Shown: piece after piece, positions 32,501-33,469 of the stretch | How positions within the stretch are numbered: position 1 is the first letter of the stretch | Layout: each line of letters starts with the position of its first letter | Origin: Sperchopsis tessellata | Lineage: Eukaryota; Arthropoda; Insecta; Coleoptera; Hydrophilidae | Assembly: GCA_033557685.1 (NCBI GenBank) | Contig: JAWQRN010000232.1 | Span: 1-33,469, forward strand | Direction of reading: 5' to 3' | DNA: 33,469 bases | Notes under the pieces: generated by a model | The model's database searches: none | What the model was told of the DNA's origin: nothing | Seen by the model: only the letters and a program-made list of their open reading frames with translations | Program-made: the position numbers and the translations under genes

Positions 32501-32856
32501 ATTAAAATTATTGTTTTGATGAACCTTATTCGTGTGATCCCAAAGTCTTTTAATACGGACAATATGGTATTGCTAACTTACAGTTTTGTTACCTTTTGTT
32601 GGTTTACTATTATAATACATTGTTATATGTGTATATGAGTAGTATAGCTTTATTTGATTATATCTACATATGCAAACATTTTTAATGATATAAATTTTAA
32701 ATAAAATTTTTAGCTAAACATTATGGAAAATCTGTAGATTGGATGGATGCAACAGGAAAAGAATTGTCGTTATGGAAAAGTATGTTGGAACGACCGAATT
32801 TCTGGGTTGAGGGTTGTTTATCATTACGACCTACATTAGACCATCGAACATCTTAA
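2359..32856 (+). CDS. btsz: Bitesize-type synaptotagmin-like protein, 7 exons, 708 aa
   Basis: This is the only convincing host gene. It is predicted to be a peripheral membrane protein with a disordered N-terminal half and tandem C-terminal C2 domains, the layout of synaptotagmin-like proteins. In Drosophila, Bitesize is known to bind phosphoinositides and moesin, to organise apical actin, and to affect growth. Joining 2359-2580, 4467-5199, 19617-19798, 24397-24846, 26544-26731, 31358-31566 and 32714-32856 gives 2127 nt with no internal stop, and every junction is GT...AG with matching phase. Rough residue map: 1-74 Cys-rich and acidic N-terminus; 75-379 Ser/Thr/Pro-rich linker with basic patches; about 404-525 C2A; about 541-700 C2B. 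I see no Rab-binding Slp-homology domain in these exons. Fly Btsz has longer isoforms, so further upstream exons outside the window are possible and exon 1 may be an internal alternative start. The exon chain is a well-supported prediction; the symbol rests on recall of the family. Confidence 0.85.
2581..3690. other. Intron 1, unassigned sequence
   Basis: Begins at the exon 1 donor. A slightly less AT-rich stretch at about 2657-2890 carries a 74-codon open frame I do not recognise, and the motif GGGTTCAAACC at its end resembles a pol III B box, but no A box is evident. The rest is AT-rich with no feature seen. Confidence 0.4.
3700..3830 (+). repeat. Possible tRNA-derived SINE fragment
   Basis: The run CAGCTGGTTGAGGACTGTGC at about 3720-3739 resembles the A-box half of a tRNA (AGCTGGTTGAG followed by a D-arm/anticodon-like part), as in arthropod tRNA-derived SINEs. 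The B-box half is degenerate (GGGGTAATTTT, or GGGCGCAACG further on). It lies inside intron 1. I cannot fold or search it, so this is tentative. Confidence 0.3.
3831..4466. other. Intron 1, 3' part, AT-rich with no feature
   Basis: Only short open frames, all with skewed AT-rich composition. It ends in the pyrimidine-containing acceptor of exon 2 (TTATTACAG). Nothing else was recognised. Confidence 0.5.
4467..5199 (+). CDS. btsz: btsz exon 2, Ser/Thr-rich linker
   Basis: The acceptor TTACAG|CGCCAG gives an exon open in phase 0 from 4467, with no stop before the internal ATG at 4515. That open lead-in is why I extend it upstream of the ATG and join it to exon 1. The donor GAAG|GTAAAT leaves one base (phase 1). 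It encodes residues 75-318: low complexity, rich in Ser/Thr/Asn/Lys, with proline-directed sites (TPISL, LTPLSPT, PITPN), basophilic kinase-type sites (QRAASLSP, KRRHSSV), and two similar basic-aromatic segments containing RKK-x-[IV]F-x-F (about residues 206-217 and 284-294). It is probably disordered. A 171-codon open frame on the opposite strand is a shadow. An alternative acceptor at 4471-4472 would shift the frame at the junction with exon 1. Confidence 0.75.
5200..6490. other. Start of intron 2, unassigned
   Basis: AT-rich. A patch at 5560-5640 (around CACTAACCTGGGTTCATACA) is more GC-rich and could be a SINE or other repeat, but no pol III boxes can be placed with confidence. A piece at about 6000-6040 translates to SP-x-LFDYILWD, faintly like the third block of Tc1-type transposases, with no supporting neighbours. 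Confidence 0.35.
6497..6523. repeat. Perfect 12-bp inverted repeat, 3-nt spacer
   Basis: AATTTGATAGCA (6497-6508), spacer CGT, TGCTATCAAATT (6512-6523). The arms match perfectly. It could form a small hairpin or be a palindromic protein site; no function can be assigned. Confidence 0.9.
6760..7110 (-). pseudogene. Relic of a widespread arthropod repeat-encoded protein
   Basis: On the minus strand the frames give LGQQSGFSKIPCLCRWDSR, ARDHHW, AWREEHFG, FNRGLLQFVKALPKDGECFK and FLCEKFPHLSEAKLKEGV, separated by frameshifts and stops. From memory these match successive segments of an uncharacterised protein present in many copies in arthropod and cnidarian genomes (motifs GQQ.G.TK.PCF.C.WDSR and KQFVKAL....CF.Y.C.KFP.LS..KLK.G), which I believe is mobile-element derived. 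The downstream MS.K.HFL-type region is missing. It is broken by several lesions and is not a host exon. Confidence 0.5.
7460..7745 (+). mobile_element. Tc1/mariner-like transposase C-terminal fragment
   Basis: The + strand reads FSGRVISRWGDQNWPPRSCD, LPSLDFFL, a stop where Trp is expected, then KSKVYLNKPMTTQEEIRHRI and finally MCQQSRGGHLSDMLFHA before a stop. This is the end of a Tc1/mariner-superfamily DDE transposase: the block with the third catalytic Asp plus the usual helical tail. It is a different copy, and probably a different family, from the one at 260-1035. The N-terminal half is not present. Confidence 0.65.
7840..9320 (-). mobile_element. hAT-superfamily transposase relic
   Basis: Reading the minus strand from 9320 downward, blocks in the expected order appear: YHLMTKFKKKL..., EELIVASDILFKDL... 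and MSLSANIVYKTH (the PLS.NTV-like helix), then IKTDGALAIGWCKF (around 8800-8840, the TDGA catalytic region), SINAFDAKLDLWS with HPFPTI (8330-8400), and finally SPMKLIKYKHRTRITDDHFL (7880-7960), the hAT dimerisation region. This order matches GTF2IRD2/ZBED/FAM200-like hAT transposases. Many stops and frameshifts make it inactive. I could not define terminal inverted repeats. It lies in btsz intron 2, antisense to the gene. Confidence 0.6.
9561..9858. mobile_element. Palindromic insertion of two opposed Penelope-type terminal repeats with 10-bp direct flanks
   Basis: The sequence 9598-9845 is one large imperfect palindrome centred at 9721/9722 (TTCACTG|CAGTGAA), with arms of about 120 bases that I judge to be about 90% identical. 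Each arm contains TTTCC-GGTGGAAACC, GTAGAGGCTCTGACAA and GCCGACGTTTCGTCCACT. The same sequence forms the 3' end of the Penelope-like elements at 22955-23840 and 11695-12890, so each arm is a terminal repeat. AATTTGTATT flanks the unit on both sides (9561-9570 and 9849-9858) and may be a target-site duplication. Open frames on both strands here (starting MFPGGNRVEALT or similar) are mirror images of the same repeat and are not genes. Confidence 0.75.
9880..11690. other. Intron 2, AT-rich with a short dispersed repeat
   Basis: Little is recognisable. A patch at about 10080-10145 (ATCAGATGGCGTTTTTCGTG onward) resembles 18255-18330 (ATCAGATAAACCTTTTCGCG onward), and 9991-10030 resembles 14960-14995 around CAAACAAATGAAT, so short dispersed repeats are present. 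The 95-codon minus-strand frame at 10030-10317 has no recognised motif. From 10330 to 11690 I see nothing. Confidence 0.4.
11695..12890 (+). mobile_element. Broken Penelope-like retroelement: RT and GIY-YIG remnants plus 3' terminal repeat
   Basis: The + strand gives, across frameshifts: VSVDVESLFTSNPVDDDI (RT motif A), LTEVCLRSTYFRFRYHFYEQ then TSEAAMGYPLS (motif B of Penelope-type RTs), a junction where the YxDD block should be but is missing, and then QVLNAFLDHINSHHANIRFT with FLDVLFKRSSDGTL. From about 12438 the GIY-YIG endonuclease follows: PCSCGKIYIE (12440-12470), KEHERCTNLG, EHRHETDR and EPSYFPRKFREAIEVYNH. The terminal-repeat blocks (ACGGTTT, CACCCGGAAACAACATTCGT) close it at 12858-12890. 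RT followed by GIY-YIG is diagnostic of Penelope elements. Stops and the lost catalytic block make it inactive; the N-terminal part is missing. Confidence 0.75.
12891..13366. other. Intron 2 spacer between the Penelope relic and the alternative exon
   Basis: AT-rich, no coding potential recognised. If the exon at 13367 is a first exon, its promoter should be here; no convincing TATA or initiator can be singled out in such AT-rich sequence. Confidence 0.4.
13367..13501 (+). CDS. btsz: Candidate alternative first exon of btsz (45 codons)
   Basis: An open frame from ATG 13367 (in-frame TAG just upstream) runs 45 codons to a strong donor TTG|GTAAGT. The peptide starts MFQPRKIWQDKG, is mixed and basic near its end (RSKSDKKVFSRL), and looks like ordinary protein, unlike the transposon relics around it. 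It ends in phase 0, so it would join exon 4 (C2A) in frame, bypassing exon 3; joining to exon 3 would break the frame. Such a product would be a short C2A-C2B isoform. The sequence just before the ATG (pyrimidine-rich, ending TACTAG) could also be a 3' splice site. I do not recognise the peptide, so the link to btsz is inferred from phase and strand. Confidence 0.4.
13560..14290 (+). mobile_element. Tc1/mariner-like transposase relic, nearly full ORF length
   Basis: The + strand carries, in shifting frames: LKKDTFNGSCRELLKEVGLT with KTRSHQILK (helix-turn-helix end), a RRLDF-like piece, ISSDERVHRTSNRH and HWSNENFH (first DDE block, the Asp-Glu in SSDERV), LTSVRYMEHLD, LPLAHHCDVIFQYDGT (second block, QYDG), NYLNEHFPD, then LEATFLKIRTIRALNSINFN at the tail. 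This is the layout of an insect Tc1/mariner-superfamily transposase. The third Asp block (SPDL..LDFFLWG) is deleted between EHFPDGF and the tail. It starts about 60 bases after the candidate exon 13367-13501. Confidence 0.6.
14291..15508. other. Intron 2, AT-rich; short minus-strand frame not recognised
   Basis: Only one open frame of note, minus 14833-15054 (containing GFIIEGDSFVCGRRIN), which I cannot place; part of it (14960-14995) repeats sequence at 9991-10030, which argues for a dispersed repeat, not an exon. Homopolymer T runs are frequent. Nothing else was seen. Confidence 0.35.
15509..15629 (+). CDS. btsz: Candidate hydrophobic alternative first exon of btsz
   Basis: ATG 15509 opens a frame with a strongly hydrophobic start (SALFSFLIFFFFF, then HLPWYYHVFFPSS) that reaches the donor GAAA|GTAAGT, leaving one base. 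That phase fits exon 3 and would give ...SNDEN-DPGLSG. If real, it would add an N-terminal signal anchor or membrane segment to the C2 module. T-rich DNA produces Phe/Leu-rich frames by chance, and no promoter element is visible, so this is a weak candidate resting only on donor quality and phase. Confidence 0.25.
15835..16420 (-). mobile_element. pogo/Tigger-like (DDE_1) transposase relic
   Basis: Minus-strand frames give LDGYCTHLIYNL (16370-16410, the DGH-SH catalytic block), LRALYPNFTR and LQPADV, then PIENGWKRV (16260-16300), the classic LPPNTTH-LQPLDV-FKPLK-W block of pogo/Tigger/Jerky transposases. Further fragments (TKNTLLQF, RTVKVIHFSKC-like) match the helical C-terminal region. Stops and frameshifts run throughout, and only the C-terminal half of the protein remains. 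It lies antisense in btsz intron 2, just downstream of the hydrophobic candidate exon. Confidence 0.6.
16421..17813. other. Intron 2, AT-rich with no recognised feature
   Basis: No open frame, transposase motif or RNA gene recognised. Frequent AT-rich low-complexity stretches. Confidence 0.5.
17814..18199. mobile_element. 386-bp MITE with about 32-bp terminal inverted repeats
   Basis: The left end GTTAGAGAGCCTATATATTA continues to ACAAGAGAGTG (17814-17846). The right end, reverse complemented, reads GTTAGGAGCCTATATATTAA and continues to ACAAGAGAGTG (18168-18199). The interior has no transposase. Short length, good TIRs and lack of coding capacity define a miniature inverted-repeat element. 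The target duplication is not clear, so the superfamily cannot be assigned. Confidence 0.75.
18200..18870. other. Intron 2 with short repeat; no gene
   Basis: Contains the copy of the short repeat at about 18255-18330 and a CpG-containing patch (18480-18600, with GCGCGAC) which is locally less AT-rich. No coding potential recognised. Confidence 0.35.
18880..19125 (+). mobile_element. LINE reverse-transcriptase C-terminal remnant
   Basis: The + strand reads FGHFERMNRKIVT, QICGISVEGGR and then CMDVLNLEKFTR across stops. This follows the pattern FGHVERM....K.IY...V.G.R.RGRPR...W..........RA.CM that ends many insect LINE ORF2 proteins. The RGRPR.W part is corrupted. It is a short dead 3' fragment lying about 490 bases upstream of btsz exon 3. 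The family assignment is by pattern only. Confidence 0.45.
19126..19616. other. End of intron 2, AT-rich
   Basis: No feature recognised before the exon 3 acceptor (GCATTTTCAG). The acceptor's pyrimidine tract is modest. Confidence 0.4.
19617..19798 (+). CDS. btsz: btsz exon 3, Ser/Pro-rich linker
   Basis: The acceptor is TTTTCAG|ATGACC and the donor is GGC|GTAAGT. The exon takes one base from exon 2 (G+AT makes GAT) and ends in phase 0, encoding residues 319-379. The peptide is rich in Ser, Pro and Gly (DDPGLSGAQSSPSLTPRGNS at its start), with a basic SSRRG motif and an acidic WTNDDGE segment before C2A. It is too short to stand out as an open frame on its own, but the phases fit both neighbours and no stop is introduced. 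Because it enters in phase 1 and leaves in phase 0, it cannot be skipped between exons 2 and 4 without a frameshift. It is probably disordered linker with phosphorylation sites. Confidence 0.8.
19799..20165. other. Start of intron 3, no feature
   Basis: Begins at the strong donor GTAAGT of exon 3; a G9 homopolymer lies at about 19842. Otherwise AT-rich with no recognised element. Confidence 0.45.
20185..20310 (-). repeat. tRNA-derived SINE-like element
   Basis: Reverse complemented, the stretch reads GGTAGCTGTATAGCAAGTCG, then GAAGGTTATAGAACAAGGGG, then TCGTGTGTGCAAGTCCCATC. TAGCAAGTCGGAAGG resembles a pol III A box (TRGCNNAGTNGG) and GTGTGCAAGTCCC a B box, spaced as in a tRNA. It is more GC-rich than its surroundings. 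It is best read as a SINE or tRNA pseudogene in intron 3, antisense to btsz. I could not fold a clean cloverleaf. Confidence 0.4.
20420..21342. other. Intron 3, AT-rich with no recognised feature
   Basis: A slightly GC-richer patch at 20430-20600 has no identifiable motif. The rest is AT-rich. Confidence 0.4.
21343..21555. repeat. Imperfect direct repeat of about 65 bp
   Basis: 21343-21411 (from CACAATACAATT to GTATTTGCATAAG) recurs at 21489-21555 (from CACAACACAATA to GTATTTGCATAAG) with substitutions and small gaps. The TTTTCACAA part with the preceding GGTTATTA also appears inverted near 22705-22740. The second copy ends at the LINE fragment, so this may be LINE 3' flank or a separate dispersed repeat. 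Confidence 0.55.
21560..22330 (-). mobile_element. LINE (non-LTR) reverse transcriptase fragment
   Basis: Two overlapping minus-strand frames form one RT core broken by a frameshift near 22200. Upstream: VCRPLCHIINNSFRYGIFPD, QLKIALVKTILKK. Downstream: PISLLPTFSKIYEMAI, LQHGYMRGMSADTDIFDFV, GGFLDLSKAYDCLDHSILI (motif A with catalytic Asp), VGVPQGSITGPILFIIYIND (motif B), LINYAEDTSFVI (motif C, YADD changed to YAED). This is the RT of a Jockey/CR1-type LINE. The endonuclease domain and 5' part are missing, and the YAED change plus frameshift make it inactive. It is antisense in intron 3. Confidence 0.8.
22331..22950. other. Intron 3 between LINE and Penelope fragments
   Basis: AT-rich. A GC-richer patch at 22500-22545 (CTTCTCCCTCCCCATTTGC) has no assigned identity. 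The inverted copy of the 21343 repeat is near 22705-22740. Confidence 0.4.
22955..23840 (-). mobile_element. Second Penelope-like retroelement copy, minus strand
   Basis: From 23840 downward on the minus strand: LAPTDFIVSFESLFISI (RT motif A region, Asp context changed), then an open frame with SSQDITALTEVCLRSTYFQF and FNEQTSEAAIRCPISPV (motif B), a deletion, KLSPSVKDSMDKIGLILIPS then SCGK (start of GIY-YIG, near 23455), EHQHETDH, and the region matching the REAIKAYNHPNN pattern. The end (22955-23090) is the terminal repeat with CATTCATTGTAGTAACTTCA and CACCCGGAAACTACATTCAT. Same family as 11695-12890, opposite orientation. The RT fingers-to-YxDD section is lost by internal deletion. Confidence 0.75.
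23841..24396. other. End of intron 3
   Basis: AT-rich, with nothing recognised except the exon 4 acceptor region (TTTAATTTTTACAGCAG). Confidence 0.45.
24394..24399 (+). promoter_or_regulatory. btsz: Tandem NAGNAG splice acceptor
   Basis: CAGCAG directly precedes AGAACA at the start of exon 4. Splicing at the first AG keeps Gln380; at the second AG it drops it. Both keep the frame. Confidence 0.7.
24397..24846 (+). CDS. btsz: btsz exon 4, C2A domain
   Basis: This exon encodes residues 380-529 in phase 0 on both sides (acceptor TTTACAG|CAGAGA, donor AGA|GTAAGT). The whole C2A domain is here: a GQVEFGLQYN strand at about residue 404, then the first calcium loop with D433 and D440 (SDPYV), the SYT/SLP-type YLLPDKSKSGKRKTK segment with a strong polybasic stretch, the LNPVFDE motif, and the third loop VWHSDMFGRND. 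Four of the five canonical Asp ligands remain; the one corresponding to Syt1 D230 is His494 (codon 24739-24741). Weakened or absent Ca2+ binding with retained acidic-lipid binding is therefore plausible. The acceptor is a tandem NAGNAG (24394-24399), so one Gln may be optional. Confidence 0.92.
24847..26543. other. Intron 4, no mobile element recognised
   Basis: AT-rich. A patch at 25080-25170 has several GGTATT/AATACC-type units in both orientations that could form short hairpins. No coding sequence was recognised. Confidence 0.45.
26544..26731 (+). CDS. btsz: btsz exon 5, start of C2B
   Basis: Acceptor TTGCAG|ACTGAA; donor AAAG|GTTTGT, a non-consensus but usable GT. It encodes residues 530-591 and leaves two bases. 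The peptide opens with TEPFDD, then GDILVCLKFVPP (first C2B strand), a basic KKGKRSRG linker, LHVLVKEAKSLTAVKANGTS and DPFCK. In C2B loop 1 the first Asp ligand is replaced by Lys581, while D587 is kept. The frame runs on past the donor to a TAA in the intron, so skipping this splice would truncate C2B. Confidence 0.9.
26732..28160. other. Intron 5, 5' part, AT-rich
   Basis: No open frame with family resemblance; long T/A runs. Nothing assigned. Confidence 0.45.
28169..28478. repeat. Inverted repeat bracketing a 33-34-bp tandem array
   Basis: The arms 28169-28260 and 28385-28478 are imperfect reverse complements: one arm reads ACATGTCCTGGTAATGTGTC, then AACGTTGACAAAAAG, ACCAACACATGG and CTCCCGGAAAA; the other, reverse complemented, reads ACATGTCTTGATAATGTCTC, CCAACACAAGG and CTCTCGGAAAA. 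Between them are about four units of 33-34 bp with the pattern CATGTAACTCTTAA...GTGCTAG...TAGACTG (28256-28289, 28290-28322, 28323-28355, 28356-28385). The 72-codon minus-strand frame at 28035-28253 overlaps an arm and is not a gene. Confidence 0.7.
28500..28526 (+). repeat. Mariner left TIR
   Basis: CCAGTTAGTAAATATGAAAC followed by CGGAATT; its partner is at 29731-29758. The inner part ATATGAAACCGGAATT is perfectly matched. Confidence 0.9.
29731..29758 (-). repeat. Mariner right TIR
   Basis: Reverse complement begins CCAGGTCTTAAAATATGAAA; it pairs with 28500-28526 and abuts the TA at 29759-29760. Confidence 0.9.
29761..30960. other. Intron 5, unassigned, less AT-rich
   Basis: The segment 29870-30600 is GC-richer than the rest of the intron, with fragments such as VEAFYEEKTDLKKF and PGDEVVSEEEEINEVTG near 30430-30560, broken by stops. 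The open frame at 29944-30135 (MLGRSSDLADQQDE...) has no recognised motif. Codon-like acidic stretches suggest a decayed coding repeat, possibly part of the LINE whose tail follows at 30965, but I cannot show continuity. Confidence 0.35.
30965..31195 (+). mobile_element. LINE 3'-end remnant with short tail repeat
   Basis: The + strand gives RIERQWSKDLTLWEPRNNIM then TRRRPNDKL, and the DNA TGGGCCTTCGTCCAGCAGTG at 31141-31160, followed by ATGGCTGATTATGATTATGA. The pattern ...RRGRP..RW.DD....W...AQDR..W..LGEAFVQQWT with a GATGAT-like 3' tail is a common 3' end of insect LINE ORF2. Here the DDL block is mutated and frames change. It is dead, in the same orientation as btsz. Confidence 0.55.
31358..31566 (+). 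CDS. btsz: btsz exon 6, middle of C2B
   Basis: Acceptor TTTTCAG|TTACC; donor ACTG|GTAAGT. The two bases carried from exon 5 complete Ser592. The peptide continues SYLLPDKGRSSKQKT, then SINPVWNHTFIYDDV (the C2 NPxWN-type motif), CLELTVWDHDRLASNEFLGG and the strand VRFSLGTG. In the third calcium loop D642 and D644 are kept and the last ligand is Glu650 instead of Asp. It lies 165 bases downstream of the end of a LINE-tail remnant, yet the splice signals are intact. Confidence 0.92.
31567..31890. other. Start of intron 6
   Basis: AT-rich sequence following the exon 6 donor, with no recognised feature. Confidence 0.5.
31891..32494. mobile_element. Foldback element with minisatellite inverted arms
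   Basis: The ends are GGAAATTTCGGAGACC at 31891 and, reverse complemented, TGAAATTTCGATTCTG ending at 32495. Inside each end is a tandem array of about 15-17-bp units of the type ACAACTGAACACATGG (31905-32018), and its reverse complement TGTTCAGTTGTC... (about 32358-32480). The arms are inverted relative to each other and enclose about 340 bp of AT-rich sequence without a gene. The repeat-encoded frame at 32336-32638 (SCVQMSCVQ...) is an artefact of the array. Terminal inverted repeats built of short tandem repeats are typical of foldback-type elements. Confidence 0.75.
32495..32713. other. End of intron 6
   Basis: AT-rich; ends in the exon 7 acceptor AAAATTTTTAG. No other feature seen. Confidence 0.5.
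32714..32856 (+). CDS. btsz: btsz exon 7, end of C2B and stop codon
   Basis: Acceptor TTTTAG|CTAAAC. One base carried from exon 6 makes Ala, then the frame reads KHYGKSVDWMDATGKELSLW, MLERPNFWVEGCLSL and LRPTLDHRTS, ending in TAA at 32854-32856. The W..M....NFWVEG segment is the terminal helix and strand region of synaptotagmin-family C2B domains, and stopping shortly after it is usual for the family. No PDZ-ligand-like C-terminus is evident. Confidence 0.92.
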
Positions 32857-33230
32857 TTTATATCATACGCATTATTTCTACATATTTACCATTGCAAACA
32901 AAGTATGCATTTGAAAGATATTGATATTTTAGTGTTTTAATAATTATTAGAATGTATGTGATGATATATACCTTTGTAAATCAGAATGAAGTATGTAATC
33001 ATTTTACTTTAAAAGTAAGTAAATTTTTACTAGTAATTAATGTATACCTTTATGTAGGTAACTAATCGATTTCTAATAAACTGATATATTTTCATACAAT
33101 AATAATACCTATTTCATGTTTTTTTGTGGTTTTATTTCATCCTACAAATAAAAATTCAGATTACTTTTTGTTACACCATGTATTATTTCTTTGATTTAGA
33201 TTTTTTGTTAATAGAAATGTTATTAATAAA
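32857..33230 (+). promoter_or_regulatory. btsz: btsz 3' UTR with poly(A) signals
   Basis: AT-rich sequence follows the stop codon. AATAAA hexamers occur at 33075-33080, 33147-33152 and 33225-33230. The first, about 220 bases after the stop, is the simplest cleavage signal, and the others could serve longer transcripts. No coding sequence is visible between the stop codon and the repeat at 33394. Confidence 0.55.
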
Positions 33231-33393
33231 AAGATAATAAGATATGCTCTTTACAATTAAAAGAAAACATATTTTAGTTCTGTTATGGTATTAGAAGACC
33301 AACATAAAGACAATATATTGATATTGTCAATAATTATTCTTTTCGAAATATAATATTGTTACGATACTACCGCAGAGTAAGTATGCTACTGAT

Positions 33394-33469
33394 ATTAAAT
33401 GTAATAGACTTCCACGGTTAGTATCTGTATGAATGTTGTTTCCGGGTGAAAAACGTGTAGAGGCTCTGA
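33394..33469 (-). mobile_element. Penelope-type terminal repeat running off the window end
   Basis: ATTAAATGTAATAGACTTCC followed by ACGGTTAGTATCTGTATGAA and the GTTTCCGGGTG block match the left arm of the palindrome at 9571-9660 closely, including the approach sequence. By orientation, the body of a minus-strand element, or a palindromic pair as at 9571, should lie beyond 33469. Confidence 0.8.

Noticed and set aside
32336..32638. 100-codon frame with SCVQMSCVQ repeats
   Set aside because: Translation of the right minisatellite arm of the foldback element.
1..33469. Prokaryote-style systems such as CRISPR arrays, operons or toxin-antitoxin pairs
   Set aside because: No direct-repeat/spacer array with regular spacing and no gene clusters; introns, AT-rich spacers and animal transposons show this is a eukaryotic genome.

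Overview
The window is AT-rich (about 70% A+T by eye) eukaryotic DNA with long introns, consensus GT...AG splice sites and many decayed transposons. It looks like an arthropod, most probably an insect, because its one host gene reads as the insect synaptotagmin-like protein Bitesize (btsz). I could not narrow the species.

Host gene. One gene on the + strand spans nearly the whole window. Seven exons (2359-2580, 4467-5199, 19617-19798, 24397-24846, 26544-26731, 31358-31566, 32714-32856) join with compatible phases into a 2127-nt reading frame (708 residues plus TAA). The N-terminal part is Cys-rich and then Ser/Thr-rich with basic patches. The C-terminal half is a tandem C2A-C2B module of the kind that binds acidic phospholipids. 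Two further candidate first exons (13367-13501 and 15509-15629) lie in the 14-kb second intron, and each has a phase that fits a different downstream exon. Poly(A) signals follow the stop codon.

Upstream flank and intron 1 (1-4466). These hold a Tc1/mariner-like relic (minus strand, about 260-1035), a (TA)n run, a solo piece of a Penelope terminal repeat (1681-1757), exon 1, and a possible tRNA-derived SINE.

Intron 2 (5200-19616). This is a transposon graveyard: a decayed arthropod repeat protein (about 6760-7110, minus), a Tc1-like fragment (7460-7745), a hAT relic (7840-9320, minus), a palindrome made of two opposed Penelope terminal repeats flanked by a 10-bp direct repeat (9561-9858), a broken Penelope-like element with RT and GIY-YIG remnants (about 11695-12890), another Tc1-like relic (13560-14290), a pogo/Tigger relic (about 15835-16420, minus), a 386-bp MITE (17814-18199), and a LINE C-terminal remnant (18880-19125).

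Introns 3-6. Intron 3 holds a tRNA-like SINE, a LINE reverse-transcriptase fragment and a second Penelope-like element (minus). Intron 5 holds an inverted repeat bracketing a 33-34-bp tandem array, a nearly full-length mariner with TIRs and a TA target duplication, and a LINE tail. Intron 6 holds a 604-bp foldback element whose inverted arms are minisatellites. The window ends inside another Penelope terminal repeat.

The most unusual items are the repeated architecture of inverted Penelope-like termini, the minisatellite-armed foldback element, and the phase-matched alternative first exons of btsz, one Cys-rich and one hydrophobic. Translations and alignments were done by eye, and family assignments rest on recalled motifs, not on database searches.
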